Source: Paenarthrobacter ilicis (GTDB taxonomy: Bacteria; Actinomycetota; Actinomycetes; Actinomycetales; Micrococcaceae). From it: 64,000 bases of DNA. Made by a program: the position numbers and the translations under genes. Shown in pieces: positions 1 through 8,820 of this stretch (position 1 is its first letter; each line of letters begins with the position of its first letter). The notes under the pieces are model-generated. The model did no database searches, was not told the DNA's origin, and saw only the letters and a list, made by a program, of their open reading frames with translations. The stretch lies in the NCBI RefSeq assembly GCF_016907545.1, contig NZ_JAFBCD010000001.1:3410001-3474000 (forward strand), read 5' to 3'.

Positions 1-668
1 CTCCCCTGATCGTGGAGATCGGCTCAGGCCTGGGCGACGCCGTGGTGCACGCAGCCGAGGAGAACCCGGACAAGGACTTCCTGGCCGTGGAGGTCTACAC
101 GCCCGGGTTGGCCAACACCATCATCAAAATCAACAGCCGCGGCCTGACCAACGTCCGGGTGGTGGAAGCCAACGCCCCGGAAGTCCTGGAGTCAATGCTC
201 CCCGAGGGCTCCGTCAGCGAGCTGTGGGTGTTCTTCCCGGACCCCTGGCACAAGGCACGGCACCACAAGCGCCGCCTCATCCAGCCCGCGTTCGCCTCGG
301 TTGCCGCCAAGGCACTGCAAAAGGGTGGCTACTGGCGCATCGCCACGGACTGGTCCAACTACGCCGTGCACGTCCGGGAAGTCCTTGCAGACTCCACTGA
401 ATTCGAGAACATGCACGAAGGCGAGCGCAGCGGCGAGGAGAGCCCGTTGACGCAAGTGTGGGAATCCGGCGTCGAATCCGTGGTGGGCGGCGCCCCTGTG
501 CGGGAAGGCCGCGCCCCGGTCAGCACCGAACACACGGGCCCCAACCAGGGCGTGGACGAGGAAGGCGGCTGGGCTCCCCGGTTCGAGGGCCGCATCCGGA
601 CCAGCTTTGAGAACAAGGCCCACGAGGCCGGGCGCATGATTTTCGACCTCACGTACCGCAAGATCTAA
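1..668 (+). CDS. trmB: tRNA (guanine-N7-)-methyltransferase, 5' end cut by window
   Basis: This is the C-terminal part of TrmB, which methylates N7 of G46 in the tRNA variable loop using S-adenosylmethionine in the cytoplasm. The reading frame is already open at the window edge, where PLIVEIGSGLGDA is the SAM-binding glycine motif, so the true start lies upstream. Further on the family signature FPDPWHKARHHKRRL is present, and the C-terminus has the usual TSFENKAHEAGR...FDLTYRK pattern. A Gly/Glu-rich stretch between them (about residues 135-190 of the visible part) looks like a lineage-specific insertion. A small membrane-protein gene follows 21 bases downstream on the same strand. The identification is confident; only the N-terminus is missing. 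Confidence 0.93.
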   Translation, partial: PLIVEIGSGLGDAVVHAAEENPDKDFLAVEVYTPGLANTIIKINSRGLTNVRVVEANAPEVLESMLPEGSVSELWVFFPDPWHKARHHKRRLIQPAFASVAAKALQKGGYWRIATDWSNYAVHVREVLADSTEFENMHEGERSGEESPLTQVWESGVESVVGGAPVREGRAPVSTEHTGPNQGVDEEGGWAPRFEGRIRTSFENKAHEAGRMIFDLTYRKI

Positions 669-689
669 CGGACCCACGTTGGGGGAATC

Positions 690-1082
690 ATGAGCTATCT
701 GCCGCAGTCGGGGTATTACCAACCGCCCCGGCGTTCGCGTACCAAGGGGCTGGGCGCCGGGATTACCAGCATTGTCGCTGCGGTGCTCTCCCCCATCGCA
801 GCGGTGGTCAGTGTTCCCCTGGGCATCGCCGCAGTGGCTTCCGCCATGAGCCGGTACAACCCGGGCAACGACGGTTGGTGGTTCGGCGCTTTGGCCTTGG
901 CCGGAACAGCGGTCGTGCTGGCCTTGGTGGCCGTTATCAGCGGGCTGATCGCGGTGTTCCGCGCCGGTGGCATGAATGCCGGACGGATCACGGGGATCAT
1001 TGGGCTGGCCATCATGGCAGTCAACGTCTTTGGTGTTGCTTTCATGGTGTTCCTTGTTATCGGCGCCGGGCAGGGGAGCTGA
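690..1082 (+). CDS. Small three-helix membrane protein
   Basis: The 130-residue product has a short basic, Pro/Tyr-rich cytoplasmic head (residues 1-22) followed by three hydrophobic segments at about 24-54, 63-93 and 100-125. This matches the general build of DUF4190-type actinobacterial membrane proteins, but I see no motif that fixes a function. The ATG at 690 follows a purine-rich GGGGG stretch. It sits between trmB and an SRPBCC-type gene with almost no spacing (the next ATG is two bases after its stop), so the three are probably co-transcribed. The function is unknown. Confidence 0.7.
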   Translation: MSYLPQSGYYQPPRRSRTKGLGAGITSIVAAVLSPIAAVVSVPLGIAAVASAMSRYNPGNDGWWFGALALAGTAVVLALVAVISGLIAVFRAGGMNAGRITGIIGLAIMAVNVFGVAFMVFLVIGAGQGS

Positions 1083-1083
1083 C

Positions 1084-1566
1084 ATGCCACAGGTTCGCGC
1101 CGAACGCTTCATCCACCTGGACCCGGCCACGGCTTTTGCCTTGTCGCAGACCACCGGACAATTCAGGCTCAAATGGGACCCGTTCATTTCTTCCCAGGCG
1201 TTCCTTGATGGCGCTGCGGCGGCCGGAAAGGGCGTCCGCACACGGACAGTCTCCCGGATGGGCCTGAGAATGGTCAGCGAATACGTGTCCTACGCGCCCC
1301 CGAAGAACGTGGGCATGACCATGGTTTCCGGGCCGTGGTTCTTTGAGAACTTTGGCGGCGGCTGGCGTTTCACAGCGGACGACGGCGGCACCCGGGCGGT
1401 CTGGAAGTACACCTTTTCGTGCCGCCCGGCCCTGTTGAAGCCCGTGGCTGAGCGGATCGGCGGTTGGCTGCTGGGCAGGGAGATCGAGCGCCGGATCGAA
1501 GCTTTCGCCCGCGCCTGCGAAGACCCGGATCTGGTGGCCGAACTGCGGGCACAAAGCGCCGGCTAG
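1084..1566 (+). CDS. SRPBCC / polyketide cyclase-like protein
   Basis: The 160-residue product starts VRAERFIHLDPATAFAL, the first strand and helix of START/SRPBCC ligand-binding folds. It ends with a long amphipathic helix carrying Arg/Glu-rich residues (GREIERRIEAFARACED), as in polyketide cyclase/dehydrase-like proteins. Such proteins bind hydrophobic ligands; no catalytic residues can be assigned here. The ATG at 1084 was chosen because the longer in-frame start at 976 would overlap most of the preceding gene. The stop codon overlaps the convergent anti-sigma stop: the palindromic CTAG at 1563-1566 ends both genes. Family fairly sure, role unknown. Confidence 0.7.
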   Translation: MPQVRAERFIHLDPATAFALSQTTGQFRLKWDPFISSQAFLDGAAAAGKGVRTRTVSRMGLRMVSEYVSYAPPKNVGMTMVSGPWFFENFGGGWRFTADDGGTRAVWKYTFSCRPALLKPVAERIGGWLLGREIERRIEAFARACEDPDLVAELRAQSAG

Positions 1567-2228
1567 GGAACCGAGATCACCGCCACGGTCTTCTCCGCCT
1601 CATCGCGGAGCTCTACGCCCGCGATTCCCGCCAACTGAACCGGTGTGGCACCGGTGATCCTGATCCGGCCGCTGGGCGTCGCCGTCCAGCCGCAGGTCCG
1701 TTCCTCGGCCCCGTCACGACCCTTGACCCACAGGTAAAGCGTCCCTTCCAAGGGCATGCTCCGGCCTTCGACTTCCAGCTCGGTGCCCCACGTCTTCTTG
1801 ACCATTCCCACGGTGAGCTGCAATCCGTTGTCCGACTGGACCGAGTAGCTTGCATCGGGTTTTGCTGGCTGGTTCAGCAGCGGCCCTGCCAGGACTCCGG
1901 CTGCCAGGCACGCAGCCGCAACGGCGCCCACCAAAGCCGCCCACCGGCGTCGTGATGTGCGCCTGCGCGCTGACAAGTCCACCAGGACTCTCTTGGGCAA
2001 CGGATCAGCTGATGCCTCCAGCGGTTCCAAGGTGCCCGACGTGGTGAGGGCGATCGCGTCGGCCGCGGGAACGGCGTCAAGGAGCGCCGGCAAGGATTCC
2101 AGTTCTTCAAGCTCTGCGCGGCATTCGGAACAGACAGTGAGGTGGTCCTCGAAGGCGCGCTCCTCACCCGGTTCCAACCCGCCCAGAAGGTAGGCTCCCA
2201 GCAGTTGGTGGACGGAGTTGCCGGTCAT
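1563..2228 (-). CDS. Anti-sigma factor, RskA-like, with zinc-finger motif
   Basis: This membrane-anchored anti-sigma factor should sequester the ECF sigma factor encoded just upstream. The N-terminus carries the zinc-binding anti-sigma motif H29-x3-C33-x2-C36 (HLTVCSEC). One transmembrane segment lies at about residues 92-118, followed by an extracytoplasmic RskA-type domain with the TLYLWVKG...GRIRITG pattern. The 221-residue length fits the family. Its start overlaps the sigma-factor stop by four bases (ATGA), so the pair is translationally coupled. The signal sensed is not visible from sequence. Confidence 0.88.
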   Translation of the reverse strand: MTGNSVHQLLGAYLLGGLEPGEERAFEDHLTVCSECRAELEELESLPALLDAVPAADAIALTTSGTLEPLEASADPLPKRVLVDLSARRRTSRRRWAALVGAVAAACLAAGVLAGPLLNQPAKPDASYSVQSDNGLQLTVGMVKKTWGTELEVEGRSMPLEGTLYLWVKGRDGAEERTCGWTATPSGRIRITGATPVQLAGIAGVELRDEAEKTVAVISVP

Positions 2229-2722
2229 CGTTCCACCCCCATTTCATCAAGAATTGTTCGGAGGGCCTTCACCGCATAGAAAGCCCGGGATTTCACCGTT
2301 CCAGCGGGGATGTTCAGCTGCAGTGCCGCCTCCACCACCGTGAACCGCTGGTAATGCAGTGCCACCAGAACCTCGCGGTGCTCGTGGCTGAGCCGTAGCA
2401 GCGCCTCCTCCATGAGGACCCGGTTCAGGAGCTCGTCCACGCGCTCGGATGCCGCGCGGTCCGGGAGGTCGTGCTCGCCGGTCTCCAGTGGACGGCGCTG
2501 GGATTTGCGGTAGTTGTCAATGATGACGTTGCGGGCTGTCCGGAACAGGTAGCTCCGCAGGCTGCCCGTGATATGCGGTGCGTGCTGCCAGACCTTGAGG
2601 ATGGTCTCCTGCACAACATCGTCCGCCAGGTTCGCGTCCGACGTGCAGCTGAGGACAAAGCGCTTCAAAGCCGTCCCGTGGTCGCGGTAAATTGCCGCCA
2701 CCACATCCTCGTCCAACGGCAT
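2225..2722 (-). CDS. ECF-type RNA polymerase sigma factor
   Basis: The 165-residue group 4 sigma factor has region 2 at about residues 9-70 (YRDHGTALKRFV...DDVVQETILKVWQ...RSYLFRTARNVIIDNYRK) and region 4 at about 105-160, with the helix-turn-helix FTVVEAALQLNIPAGTVKSR. The ATG at 2722 is preceded by a near-perfect ribosome binding site (GGAGGAGGTGG), so the 28-codon in-frame extension upstream was rejected. It is coupled by an ATGA overlap to an RskA-like anti-sigma gene, which is the classic SigK/SigL-type arrangement in actinobacteria. Its target promoters cannot be told from this window. Confidence 0.9.
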   Translation of the reverse strand: MPLDEDVVAAIYRDHGTALKRFVLSCTSDANLADDVVQETILKVWQHAPHITGSLRSYLFRTARNVIIDNYRKSQRRPLETGEHDLPDRAASERVDELLNRVLMEEALLRLSHEHREVLVALHYQRFTVVEAALQLNIPAGTVKSRAFYAVKALRTILDEMGVER

Positions 2723-2839
2723 AGCCACCTCCTCCGCGCCCCGTCCCTGTTGCCCTACACCTGTACGACGCCGGCCGCGCAGGAAAGGTTCAATCCCATA
2801 GACCATTCTTCACCAGCAGGCTCCCCACCTTCTCTCCTT

Positions 2840-2912
2840 CTCGAGTTCGCGGGAATGCGGTGAATTCGCTGGAGGCCTCCGCACGAAAACGCGGGCTTCC
2901 CGCGAACTCGAG
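2840..2912. repeat. Palindromic repeat, copy 1 (58-bp core shared with copy 2)
   Basis: This 73-base element has perfect 16-base inverted ends, CTCGAGTTCGCGGGAA at 2840-2855 and its complement at 2897-2912. The core at 2850-2907 is identical over 58 bases to 3948-4005 on the other side of the AbiEi/DUF559-like gene. The centre contains the small palindromes GAATTC and GGAGGCCTCC. It lies in the intergenic space between the ECF sigma promoter region and the 3' end of the AbiEi-like gene, where it could also fold as a terminator. Confidence 0.85.
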
Positions 2913-2923
2913 TGCCGGCGTCG

Positions 2924-3913
2924 TTATCTCAGTGCTCGGAGGATGCGCTCCTTGAAGAGACGCTCCTGGAATAAGTCCTTCCACTCGATGCGGATGAACC
3001 GCCAGCCCTCCTCCACCAGGGCTTTCTCGCGCCGCCGTTCCTGAAAGATCACCTCGTCGGTGGGCTGGTAGTCGAAGTATTTGGTCCGCCCATCGAATTC
3101 AAGAGCCAACTTCTCCTTTTTCCAGGCGAAGTCCATGCGGTGGCGGCCCACCCTGGACTGCACTTCCACCTGCGGCTCCGGCGGCTTGATGCGGAGCCTC
3201 TGAATGAGTTCACGGGTAAGTGTCTCGCCGGCCGACTCGGAGCGCGGGTCCGCGTTGTCCAAAGCCTTGCGCAGGGTGCGGATGCCTCTTTTCCCATCCG
3301 AGATTGCCGCAATGCCCTTAAGCGCGGTGATATCGGCGCCCTTTCGTAGCCCGTGATCCATGACCACCAAGGCTTTGGGGTAGCTCAGCATCCTGCCAGA
3401 ATCAGCAAGTGTCCGTTCCAAGGTGGTTGTCCGCAGTCCCCGGATCAACTCAACCTGGTGCTCACTGAGACTCTCGGTGTGGGCTCGCACATCCTTGCCC
3501 CACCGGTCAGCGGAAGGTCTCACCGGGTGCAGAATGTGCACCTTCTGGTCAACGCCCCACAGAAAAAGTCCATGAAGACGGGCAGCCGAGAGGTGGCTGT
3601 AGACGAAGCCGCCCGTGGAAGTGGTCAAAGTCCCGTGGGCGTGGGCCATGATCCGCTCCCTTGCCTGCCCGCCGGGGCTCAGCGATTCCCACGTGCTGGC
3701 CCGGATATAGCAGCCGTACCTCAACCGGAGCAGCCCACCCGAACCCACTAGATCCCTGATGCGCCGGCTGTTGAAGCCCATGCGAAGCAACTCATCGGTC
3801 CGCCACATGTACCCACGTAATGGCAGATTAGGGGCCGAAGTGCTGCTTTTGTCTATTGATGGCATGTCCATCGGTTCAGCTTGGCCACCGCGGACCGTGG
3901 TCGGAACGGGCAT
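2924..3913 (-). CDS. AbiEi-like N-domain / DUF559-like nuclease-fold protein
   Basis: The 329-residue protein looks two-domain. Residues about 35-75 (RTDELLRMGFNSRRIRDLVGSGGLLRLRYGCYI) resemble the winged-helix N-domain of AbiEi-type antitoxins. Residues about 240-329 resemble a DUF559/Vsr-like nuclease fold: RMDFAWKKEKLALEFDGRTKYF followed by RREKALVEEGWRFIRIEWKDL, with the D...E..G core typical of PD-(D/E)XK-like proteins. No partner toxin gene lies beside it. The start at 3913 is uncertain because no ribosome binding site is visible; Met15 and Met17 are alternatives. The gene is bracketed by two identical 58-base palindromic repeats. Function is unproven; these solitary genes are common in actinobacteria. 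Confidence 0.7.
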   Translation of the reverse strand: MPVPTTVRGGQAEPMDMPSIDKSSTSAPNLPLRGYMWRTDELLRMGFNSRRIRDLVGSGGLLRLRYGCYIRASTWESLSPGGQARERIMAHAHGTLTTSTGGFVYSHLSAARLHGLFLWGVDQKVHILHPVRPSADRWGKDVRAHTESLSEHQVELIRGLRTTTLERTLADSGRMLSYPKALVVMDHGLRKGADITALKGIAAISDGKRGIRTLRKALDNADPRSESAGETLTRELIQRLRIKPPEPQVEVQSRVGRHRMDFAWKKEKLALEFDGRTKYFDYQPTDEVIFQERRREKALVEEGWRFIRIEWKDLFQERLFKERILRALR

Positions 3914-3947
3914 TTTCGGCTATGTGGAAAGCGCCGCGCCGAAACTC

Positions 3948-4005
3948 CGGGAATGCGGTGAATTCGCTGGAGGCCTCCGCACGAAAACGCGGGCTTCCCG
4001 CGAAC
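3948..4005. repeat. Palindromic repeat, copy 2 (58-bp direct repeat)
   Basis: This sequence is identical over 58 bases, in the same orientation, to 2850-2907. Outside the core the outer arms differ from copy 1 (flank CTC rather than TCG on the left, CCGGG rather than TCGAG on the right). The long terminal palindrome is therefore weaker here and similarity stops abruptly at the core edges. It lies upstream of the AbiEi/DUF559-like gene and upstream of a small membrane-protein gene. Confidence 0.85.
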
Positions 4006-4066
4006 CCGGGATCCCACGCCCACAAACGGGTCGGCTAGACTGCAGGCTACTCACTGGGGAGAGAAC

Positions 4067-4270
4067 ATGACACAGGACATCAGCAGAAAAAAGGCACCAA
4101 CATTGACGTTCCTGGGGGTGCAGGAACTCGCGTGGACCTTGGGGCTCGTCGCCATGATCATCAATGCCACTGAACGTGGCCTGGACTGGATCTGGGTGGG
4201 CCTGTTGGTCTGCTGGCAGGCATCCATCGTCTGGGGCTTCCTCAAGTTCCGCCAGGCCAAAGCACGCTAA
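4067..4270 (+). CDS. Small hypothetical membrane protein
   Basis: The 67-residue product has two hydrophobic segments, about residues 22-35 and 41-58 (DWIWVGLLVCWQASIVWGFL), and basic ends. The ATG at 4067 has a good GGGGAG ribosome binding site seven bases upstream. It runs toward a convergent acidic-protein gene, with a strong hairpin between them. I do not recognise the family. Confidence 0.65.
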   Translation: MTQDISRKKAPTLTFLGVQELAWTLGLVAMIINATERGLDWIWVGLLVCWQASIVWGFLKFRQAKAR

Positions 4271-4278
4271 AGCGCCGA

Positions 4279-4340
4279 GATCGCCGGAACGCGTCCAGAC
4301 CGCCGGAACTCTCCGGCGATCCTGCAGCGTTCCGGCGATC
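4279..4340. terminator. Nested bidirectional terminator hairpin
   Basis: A perfect 14-base inverted repeat (GATCGCCGGAACGC at 4279-4292 with its complement at 4327-4340) encloses a second hairpin, CGCCGGA-ACTC-TCCGGCG at 4301-4318. It sits between two convergent genes, so it probably ends both transcripts. There is no T-tract, as is usual for actinobacteria. The repeated CCGGAAC/GTTCCGG words also suggest a repeat-derived element. Confidence 0.65.
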
Positions 4341-4357
4341 CCGGCGAAAAGAAGGAC

Positions 4358-5203
4358 CTACGCGTCAGCGAACTCCGGCTCCTCAAACTCCACGGCCGCG
4401 ATGATCTCCTTGGTCTCCGGGTGGATCATGTACGCCTCGTCGTCGTCTTCCACCATGATGTAGTCGCCGTGATCGGTGGTGAAGTGCCAGGCCAAGGTGG
4501 TTTCGCCGTCGTGCTGGTAGTTGGGATCGCCCATGGTGATCTTTTCCAACGAGTACCCTGCAACATCGCACAGTTCGCGGATGATCACCTCGAACTCGGG
4601 AGCGTTGGCCAAAGCTTCTTCTTCGGCTTCGGCCTGGCGCTCGGCGAGGTCCGGCACCTGGGCAACACGCTCGGCGATGTGCGCCTCGATTTCCTCGTCG
4701 GACAGCACCAGGAGCTCGGATTGATCACGGAGGTAAGCGGCGTTGAGCTCCATGATGTCTTCCTCTTCAAGGAGGGCTTCGAACTCGCCATCCAGCTCAT
4801 CCACGGCAACAACGGACGCGGGAGGGGTCTCGGATTCGTCCAATTCGCCATCGAGGTAGGCCTCGGCTTCGTCCTCTGTCAGTGCGTCAAAGGCAGCCGC
4901 GGTCCGGTTGAACAAATCGAGGTGGCGGTCGGCGCCCATTTCTGAAAGCCCCGCACGGACAAAGGCATCCACTTCTTCACGTTCCGGTGCCGTGAAGACG
5001 TACTGGGCGAAACCGCCGGACAGCGCCTGGGTCAGGTAGAAGTCCACGTAGTAGCTGTTGAGCGCTGCTGCAGCAATCTCGTCACTGTTCAGGAGTTCCT
5101 GGTACATCTCATTGACCACGTTGACGTTGGAATCCACAACATCCGCAGTGCCGGCCGCAAAGCTGGTCTTGTTCAGGACAACGGGGTACTGGTTGGTAGT
5201 CAT
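4358..5203 (-). CDS. Acidic protein, DMP19/DUF4375-like N-terminal region
   Basis: The 281-residue cytoplasmic protein is strongly acidic, with Glu/Asp-rich runs at about 100-200. Residues about 38-100 (NSDEIAAAALNSYYVDFYLTQALSGGFAQYVFT...) follow the pattern of the DMP19/DUF4375 fold, in which a conserved 'N.GGF.QYV.N' stretch is typical. The C-terminal third (WHFTTDHGDYIMVEDDDEAYMIHPETKEIIAAVEF) looks like a small separate beta domain. There is no signal peptide or membrane segment. The ATG at 5203 is followed by a clean MTTNQYPVV start. The function is unknown and the domain match is tentative. Confidence 0.6.
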   Translation of the reverse strand: MTTNQYPVVLNKTSFAAGTADVVDSNVNVVNEMYQELLNSDEIAAAALNSYYVDFYLTQALSGGFAQYVFTAPEREEVDAFVRAGLSEMGADRHLDLFNRTAAAFDALTEDEAEAYLDGELDESETPPASVVAVDELDGEFEALLEEEDIMELNAAYLRDQSELLVLSDEEIEAHIAERVAQVPDLAERQAEAEEEALANAPEFEVIIRELCDVAGYSLEKITMGDPNYQHDGETTLAWHFTTDHGDYIMVEDDDEAYMIHPETKEIIAAVEFEEPEFADA

Positions 5204-5367
5204 GGGAAATCCTCACTGCTGAAACTGGTGGTGCTCCGGACCCTCCCAACGTACGCGTGGGAAGTCCACCGGAATCGAGGTTGGGGTTAACGGAGGGCGA
5301 AGTTTGGGAGCCGTTTTCTGCTGACTAAGATTGAACAGATAACCTCCTGCCGAAAGTAGCCCGACGC

Positions 5368-8300
5368 ATGCCGTCCCACACAGACGAAACCTGGGAACTG
5401 GCCATTCAGACTCCAGCCATTAACGACCGCTCCCTGGCGGCCGGACTGGCCTATGCCATGGGCAGCCGCGTCACCGGGATTTCGTTCGATTCGGGCACCG
5501 GGCTCCTCCTCGGCAAAGTACGCGGCAGCGGCCCACAACCATACTCGACGTCGGCAAAACTGGTCCGCAAGCCCAGCGGCTGGAGCTGCACCGTAGGTAT
5601 TTGCAGCTGCCCTGTCCGTAAAGACTGCAAGCACGTGGCCGCGCTGCTGTTCACGGCGGAGGACCACCCCACCATCCGCGCCCAGCTCCTGTCCCAGGCA
5701 CCGGGAATCCAAACTGCACGCCCCCAGCAGAACGGCGCCGTCCGCCCCGCATGGGAACAAGCCCTCAACAGGTTGATCACCAAACCTGGAAGCGCTCCCA
5801 GTGCCGCCGGCATCCCGCTTGCCCTGCAGTTCGAAGTGGAAGAGCCCGCCGCTCACTTCTCCTACACAGGCCGCCGCGACCCCATGCGCAGTGTCCGCCA
5901 GCTCAAGGCCCGCCCCGTGATGATGGGCGCCAAGGGCAAATGGATCCGCGGCGACATCTCCTGGAACAACCTCAGCTACGTGAGCTTCCGGCGCGAATTC
6001 AACGAGGTCCAGGTGGAATGGCTCCAGACTTTCCTGGCCGCCCACGGCTCACCCAACGGCCGCCAACAACCCTCCGGCGCCATGTGGTTGAGCCTTAACG
6101 ACTTCACCGCCAAGAACCTGTGGACCCTTCTGGCGGAGGCAACAAAGGCCGGCATCCACCTGATCCACTCGGCTGGGAGTGAGCCTGTCCGCGTGGAGAC
6201 CCAGCCCGCCGTCGTCGGACTGAGCCTGGCGCGCGTTGGCCACAACACCAGCGAAACGCCCGACGGCGGGCTGCAGCTTGCGCCGTCCGTGACCATCGGT
6301 GGTGAGCCGGTTGATGCCGGAACTGTGGGCTTCCTCGGCAAGCCGGCCAACGGTATCTTCTTCACGCATTCCGGTGACGCCCTGCCCGGTGTCCCGCAGC
6401 AAAACAACCTGATCACCCTGGCTCCCCTTGACGGCGGAATCACCGATGAGTTGCTGGAGTTCATCACCGAGGGGCAAACACTCCAGATCCCGGCCGAGGA
6501 CGAGGGCCGCTTCCTGACGTCCTTCTACCCGAAGCTTCGGCAGTCCACTCCCGTGCAAGCCGCGGATGAGTCCGTTGAGCTGCCCACCCTGGCTGTCCCC
6601 ACCCTGTCCCTCCTGGCGAACTACGGAAACGACCATAAGGTCCGGCTGCACTGGGAATGGCACTACAAGTCCGGCACGCTGGTCACGGCACAGCCGCTCT
6701 GGCGCCACCCGGATGACCGTGGCTACCGGGATGACGCCGAGGAAGCCCGGATCCTGGAATCGTTGGGGCGTCCGTGGGACGTGGTGACGGCGCTCGCCGA
6801 GTCCTCCACCGGCGGTTGGGGCGCTCCACGGCTGGCAGCGTCGGCCGAGCTCAGCGGCCTGGACACCTTGGCCTTCACCGAGGAGGTGCTGCCCGCGCTG
6901 AAGGAACTGCCCGACGTCGTGGTGGAAACCTCCGGCGAGATCGCCGATTACCGCGAGGCCGCTGAAGCCCCTGTGGTCTCCATCTCCACCACGGAGACGG
7001 CCAGCGGCGACTGGTTCGATCTCGGCATTGTGATCACCCTCGAAGGCGAGCCTGTGTCCTTCGCCGCGGTGTTTTCCGCCCTGGCCGCCGGCATGAGCCG
7101 GATGCTGCTGCCCAGCGGCGCCTACTTCTCGCTGGATCTTCCCGAGCTTCACCAGCTCCGCGCACTGATTGACGAGGCCCGCTCCCTCCAGGACAACCCG
7201 GACAACAAGGACGGCACCCTGCAGATCAGCCGTTTCCAGGCAGGCCTCTGGGACGAACTCGCCCAACTGGGAATCGTGGACGAGCAAGCCGCCGCGTGGC
7301 GCGAGGCTGTGGGCGGACTGCTCGACGACGGCGTGACCGGGCTGCCGTTGCCGGCCGGACTTAACGCTGAGCTGCGTCCCTATCAGCTGGAAGGGTTCAA
7401 CTGGCTCAGCTTCCTGTACAAGCACAGCCTGGGTGGCGTGCTGGCTGACGACATGGGCCTGGGTAAGACTGTCCAGGCGATTGCGCTGATGTGCGCGGCG
7501 AAGGACCTGGCCACGGAAACGGCCGCCCCTCTGGCCCGGGATGACCAGGCGCCTGCCGATGACCAGACTCCGCGGGCCCCCTTCCTGGTGGTGGCCCCCA
7601 CCAGCGTGGTCAGCAACTGGGCCCTCGAAGCCCAGCGGTTCGCCCCGGGCTTGGTGGTCAGGACGGTCGGTGAAACTTTCGCCAAGAGCGGCCTGACACC
7701 GTCGGACGCGTTGGTGGGTGCCGACGTCGTGATTACCTCCTATGCCCTGTTCCGCATTGACTACGATGCCTACGCGTCCTTCCCGTGGGCCGGGCTGATG
7801 CTGGACGAGGCGCAGTTCGTGAAGAACCACCAGTCCAAGGCGTATCAGTGTGCGCGCAAATTGCCCGCCCGTTTCAAGCTGGCCATCACCGGTACACCGC
7901 TGGAAAACAACCTCATGGAGTTCTGGGCGCTGACGTCCATTGTTGCGCCGGGCCTGTTCCCCAGCCCCAAACGGTTCGCCGAGAATTACCAAAAGCCGGT
8001 GGAGAAGAACGGCGACTCCGCGCAGCTGGGTAAGCTCCGGCGTCGTGTGCGTCCGCTCATGATGCGCCGCACAAAAGAGCAAGTCATCAAGGACCTGCCA
8101 CCCAAGCAGGAGCAAATACTTGAGGTGGTGCTCAATCCGCGCCACCAGAAGGTCTACCAAACCCACCTGCAACGTGAGCGGCAGAAGATCCTGGGCCTGA
8201 TCGATGACGTGAACAAGAACCGGTTCACGATCTTCCAGTCGTTGACGTTGCTGCGGCAGCTGAGCCTGGATGCGTCGCTGGTGGACTCATCGCTGTCAGG

Positions 8301-8814
8301 GGTGCGCTCCTCCAAACTGGACGTGCTGTTCGAACAACTGGAAGACATCATTTCCGAGGGCCACCGGACCTTGATCTTCAGCCAGTTCACCGGGTTCCTG
8401 GGCAAAGTCCGCGAGCGCCTGGACGCCGAAGGTGTGGAGTACTGCTACCTGGACGGCTCCACCCGCAACCGCGGAGACGTGGTGAGCGAGTTCAAGAACG
8501 GCTCCGCTCCGGTGTTCCTGATCTCGCTGAAGGCAGGCGGGTTTGGGCTCAACCTGACCGAGGCCGATTACGTGTTCCTGCTGGACCCCTGGTGGAACCC
8601 GGCCTCCGAAGCTCAGGCCGTGGACCGGACCCACCGCATTGGGCAGGCCCGCAACGTGATGGTCTACCGGCTGGTGGCAAAGGACACCATCGAAGAGAAG
8701 GTCATGGCGTTGAAGGTCAAGAAGTCGCAGCTGTTCGCCGATGTGATGGAGGGCGACGCGTTGACCGGGGGTTCGTTGACGGCGGATGACCTGGCGGCGC
8801 TGTTCGCTGAGTAA
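5368..8814 (+). CDS. SNF2-family DEAD/DEAH helicase with SWIM zinc finger
   Basis: The 1148-residue protein is a bacterial Snf2 (HepA/RapA-like) ATPase that probably remodels or translocates along nucleic acid. The N-terminus has a SWIM zinc finger, C79-x-C81-x5-C87-x-H89. A long middle region (about 150-650) lacks clear motifs. The ATPase core begins near LRPYQLEGFNWL, with the Walker A loop LADDMGLGKT (Lys700) and the Walker B box DEAQ at 813-816, then ITGTPLENN. The C-terminal helicase lobe has LIFSQFTGFLGKVRERL, SLKAGGFGLNLTEADYVFLL and the closing AQAVDRTHRIGQ box. The ATG at 5368 has only a weak ribosome binding site. The gene stands alone between leftward and convergent neighbours. Confidence 0.9.
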   Translation: MPSHTDETWELAIQTPAINDRSLAAGLAYAMGSRVTGISFDSGTGLLLGKVRGSGPQPYSTSAKLVRKPSGWSCTVGICSCPVRKDCKHVAALLFTAEDHPTIRAQLLSQAPGIQTARPQQNGAVRPAWEQALNRLITKPGSAPSAAGIPLALQFEVEEPAAHFSYTGRRDPMRSVRQLKARPVMMGAKGKWIRGDISWNNLSYVSFRREFNEVQVEWLQTFLAAHGSPNGRQQPSGAMWLSLNDFTAKNLWTLLAEATKAGIHLIHSAGSEPVRVETQPAVVGLSLARVGHNTSETPDGGLQLAPSVTIGGEPVDAGTVGFLGKPANGIFFTHSGDALPGVPQQNNLITLAPLDGGITDELLEFITEGQTLQIPAEDEGRFLTSFYPKLRQSTPVQAADESVELPTLAVPTLSLLANYGNDHKVRLHWEWHYKSGTLVTAQPLWRHPDDRGYRDDAEEARILESLGRPWDVVTALAESSTGGWGAPRLAASAELSGLDTLAFTEEVLPALKELPDVVVETSGEIADYREAAEAPVVSISTTETASGDWFDLGIVITLEGEPVSFAAVFSALAAGMSRMLLPSGAYFSLDLPELHQLRALIDEARSLQDNPDNKDGTLQISRFQAGLWDELAQLGIVDEQAAAWREAVGGLLDDGVTGLPLPAGLNAELRPYQLEGFNWLSFLYKHSLGGVLADDMGLGKTVQAIALMCAAKDLATETAAPLARDDQAPADDQTPRAPFLVVAPTSVVSNWALEAQRFAPGLVVRTVGETFAKSGLTPSDALVGADVVITSYALFRIDYDAYASFPWAGLMLDEAQFVKNHQSKAYQCARKLPARFKLAITGTPLENNLMEFWALTSIVAPGLFPSPKRFAENYQKPVEKNGDSAQLGKLRRRVRPLMMRRTKEQVIKDLPPKQEQILEVVLNPRHQKVYQTHLQRERQKILGLIDDVNKNRFTIFQSLTLLRQLSLDASLVDSSLSGVRSSKLDVLFEQLEDIISEGHRTLIFSQFTGFLGKVRERLDAEGVEYCYLDGSTRNRGDVVSEFKNGSAPVFLISLKAGGFGLNLTEADYVFLLDPWWNPASEAQAVDRTHRIGQARNVMVYRLVAKDTIEEKVMALKVKKSQLFADVMEGDALTGGSLTADDLAALFAE

Positions 8815-8820
8815 GCTTCA

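Noticed and set aside
6049..8172. A 707-codon open frame on the minus strand
   Set aside because: It lies entirely antisense to the SNF2 gene, has no recognisable domain and is explained by the high-GC codon pattern of the opposite strand.
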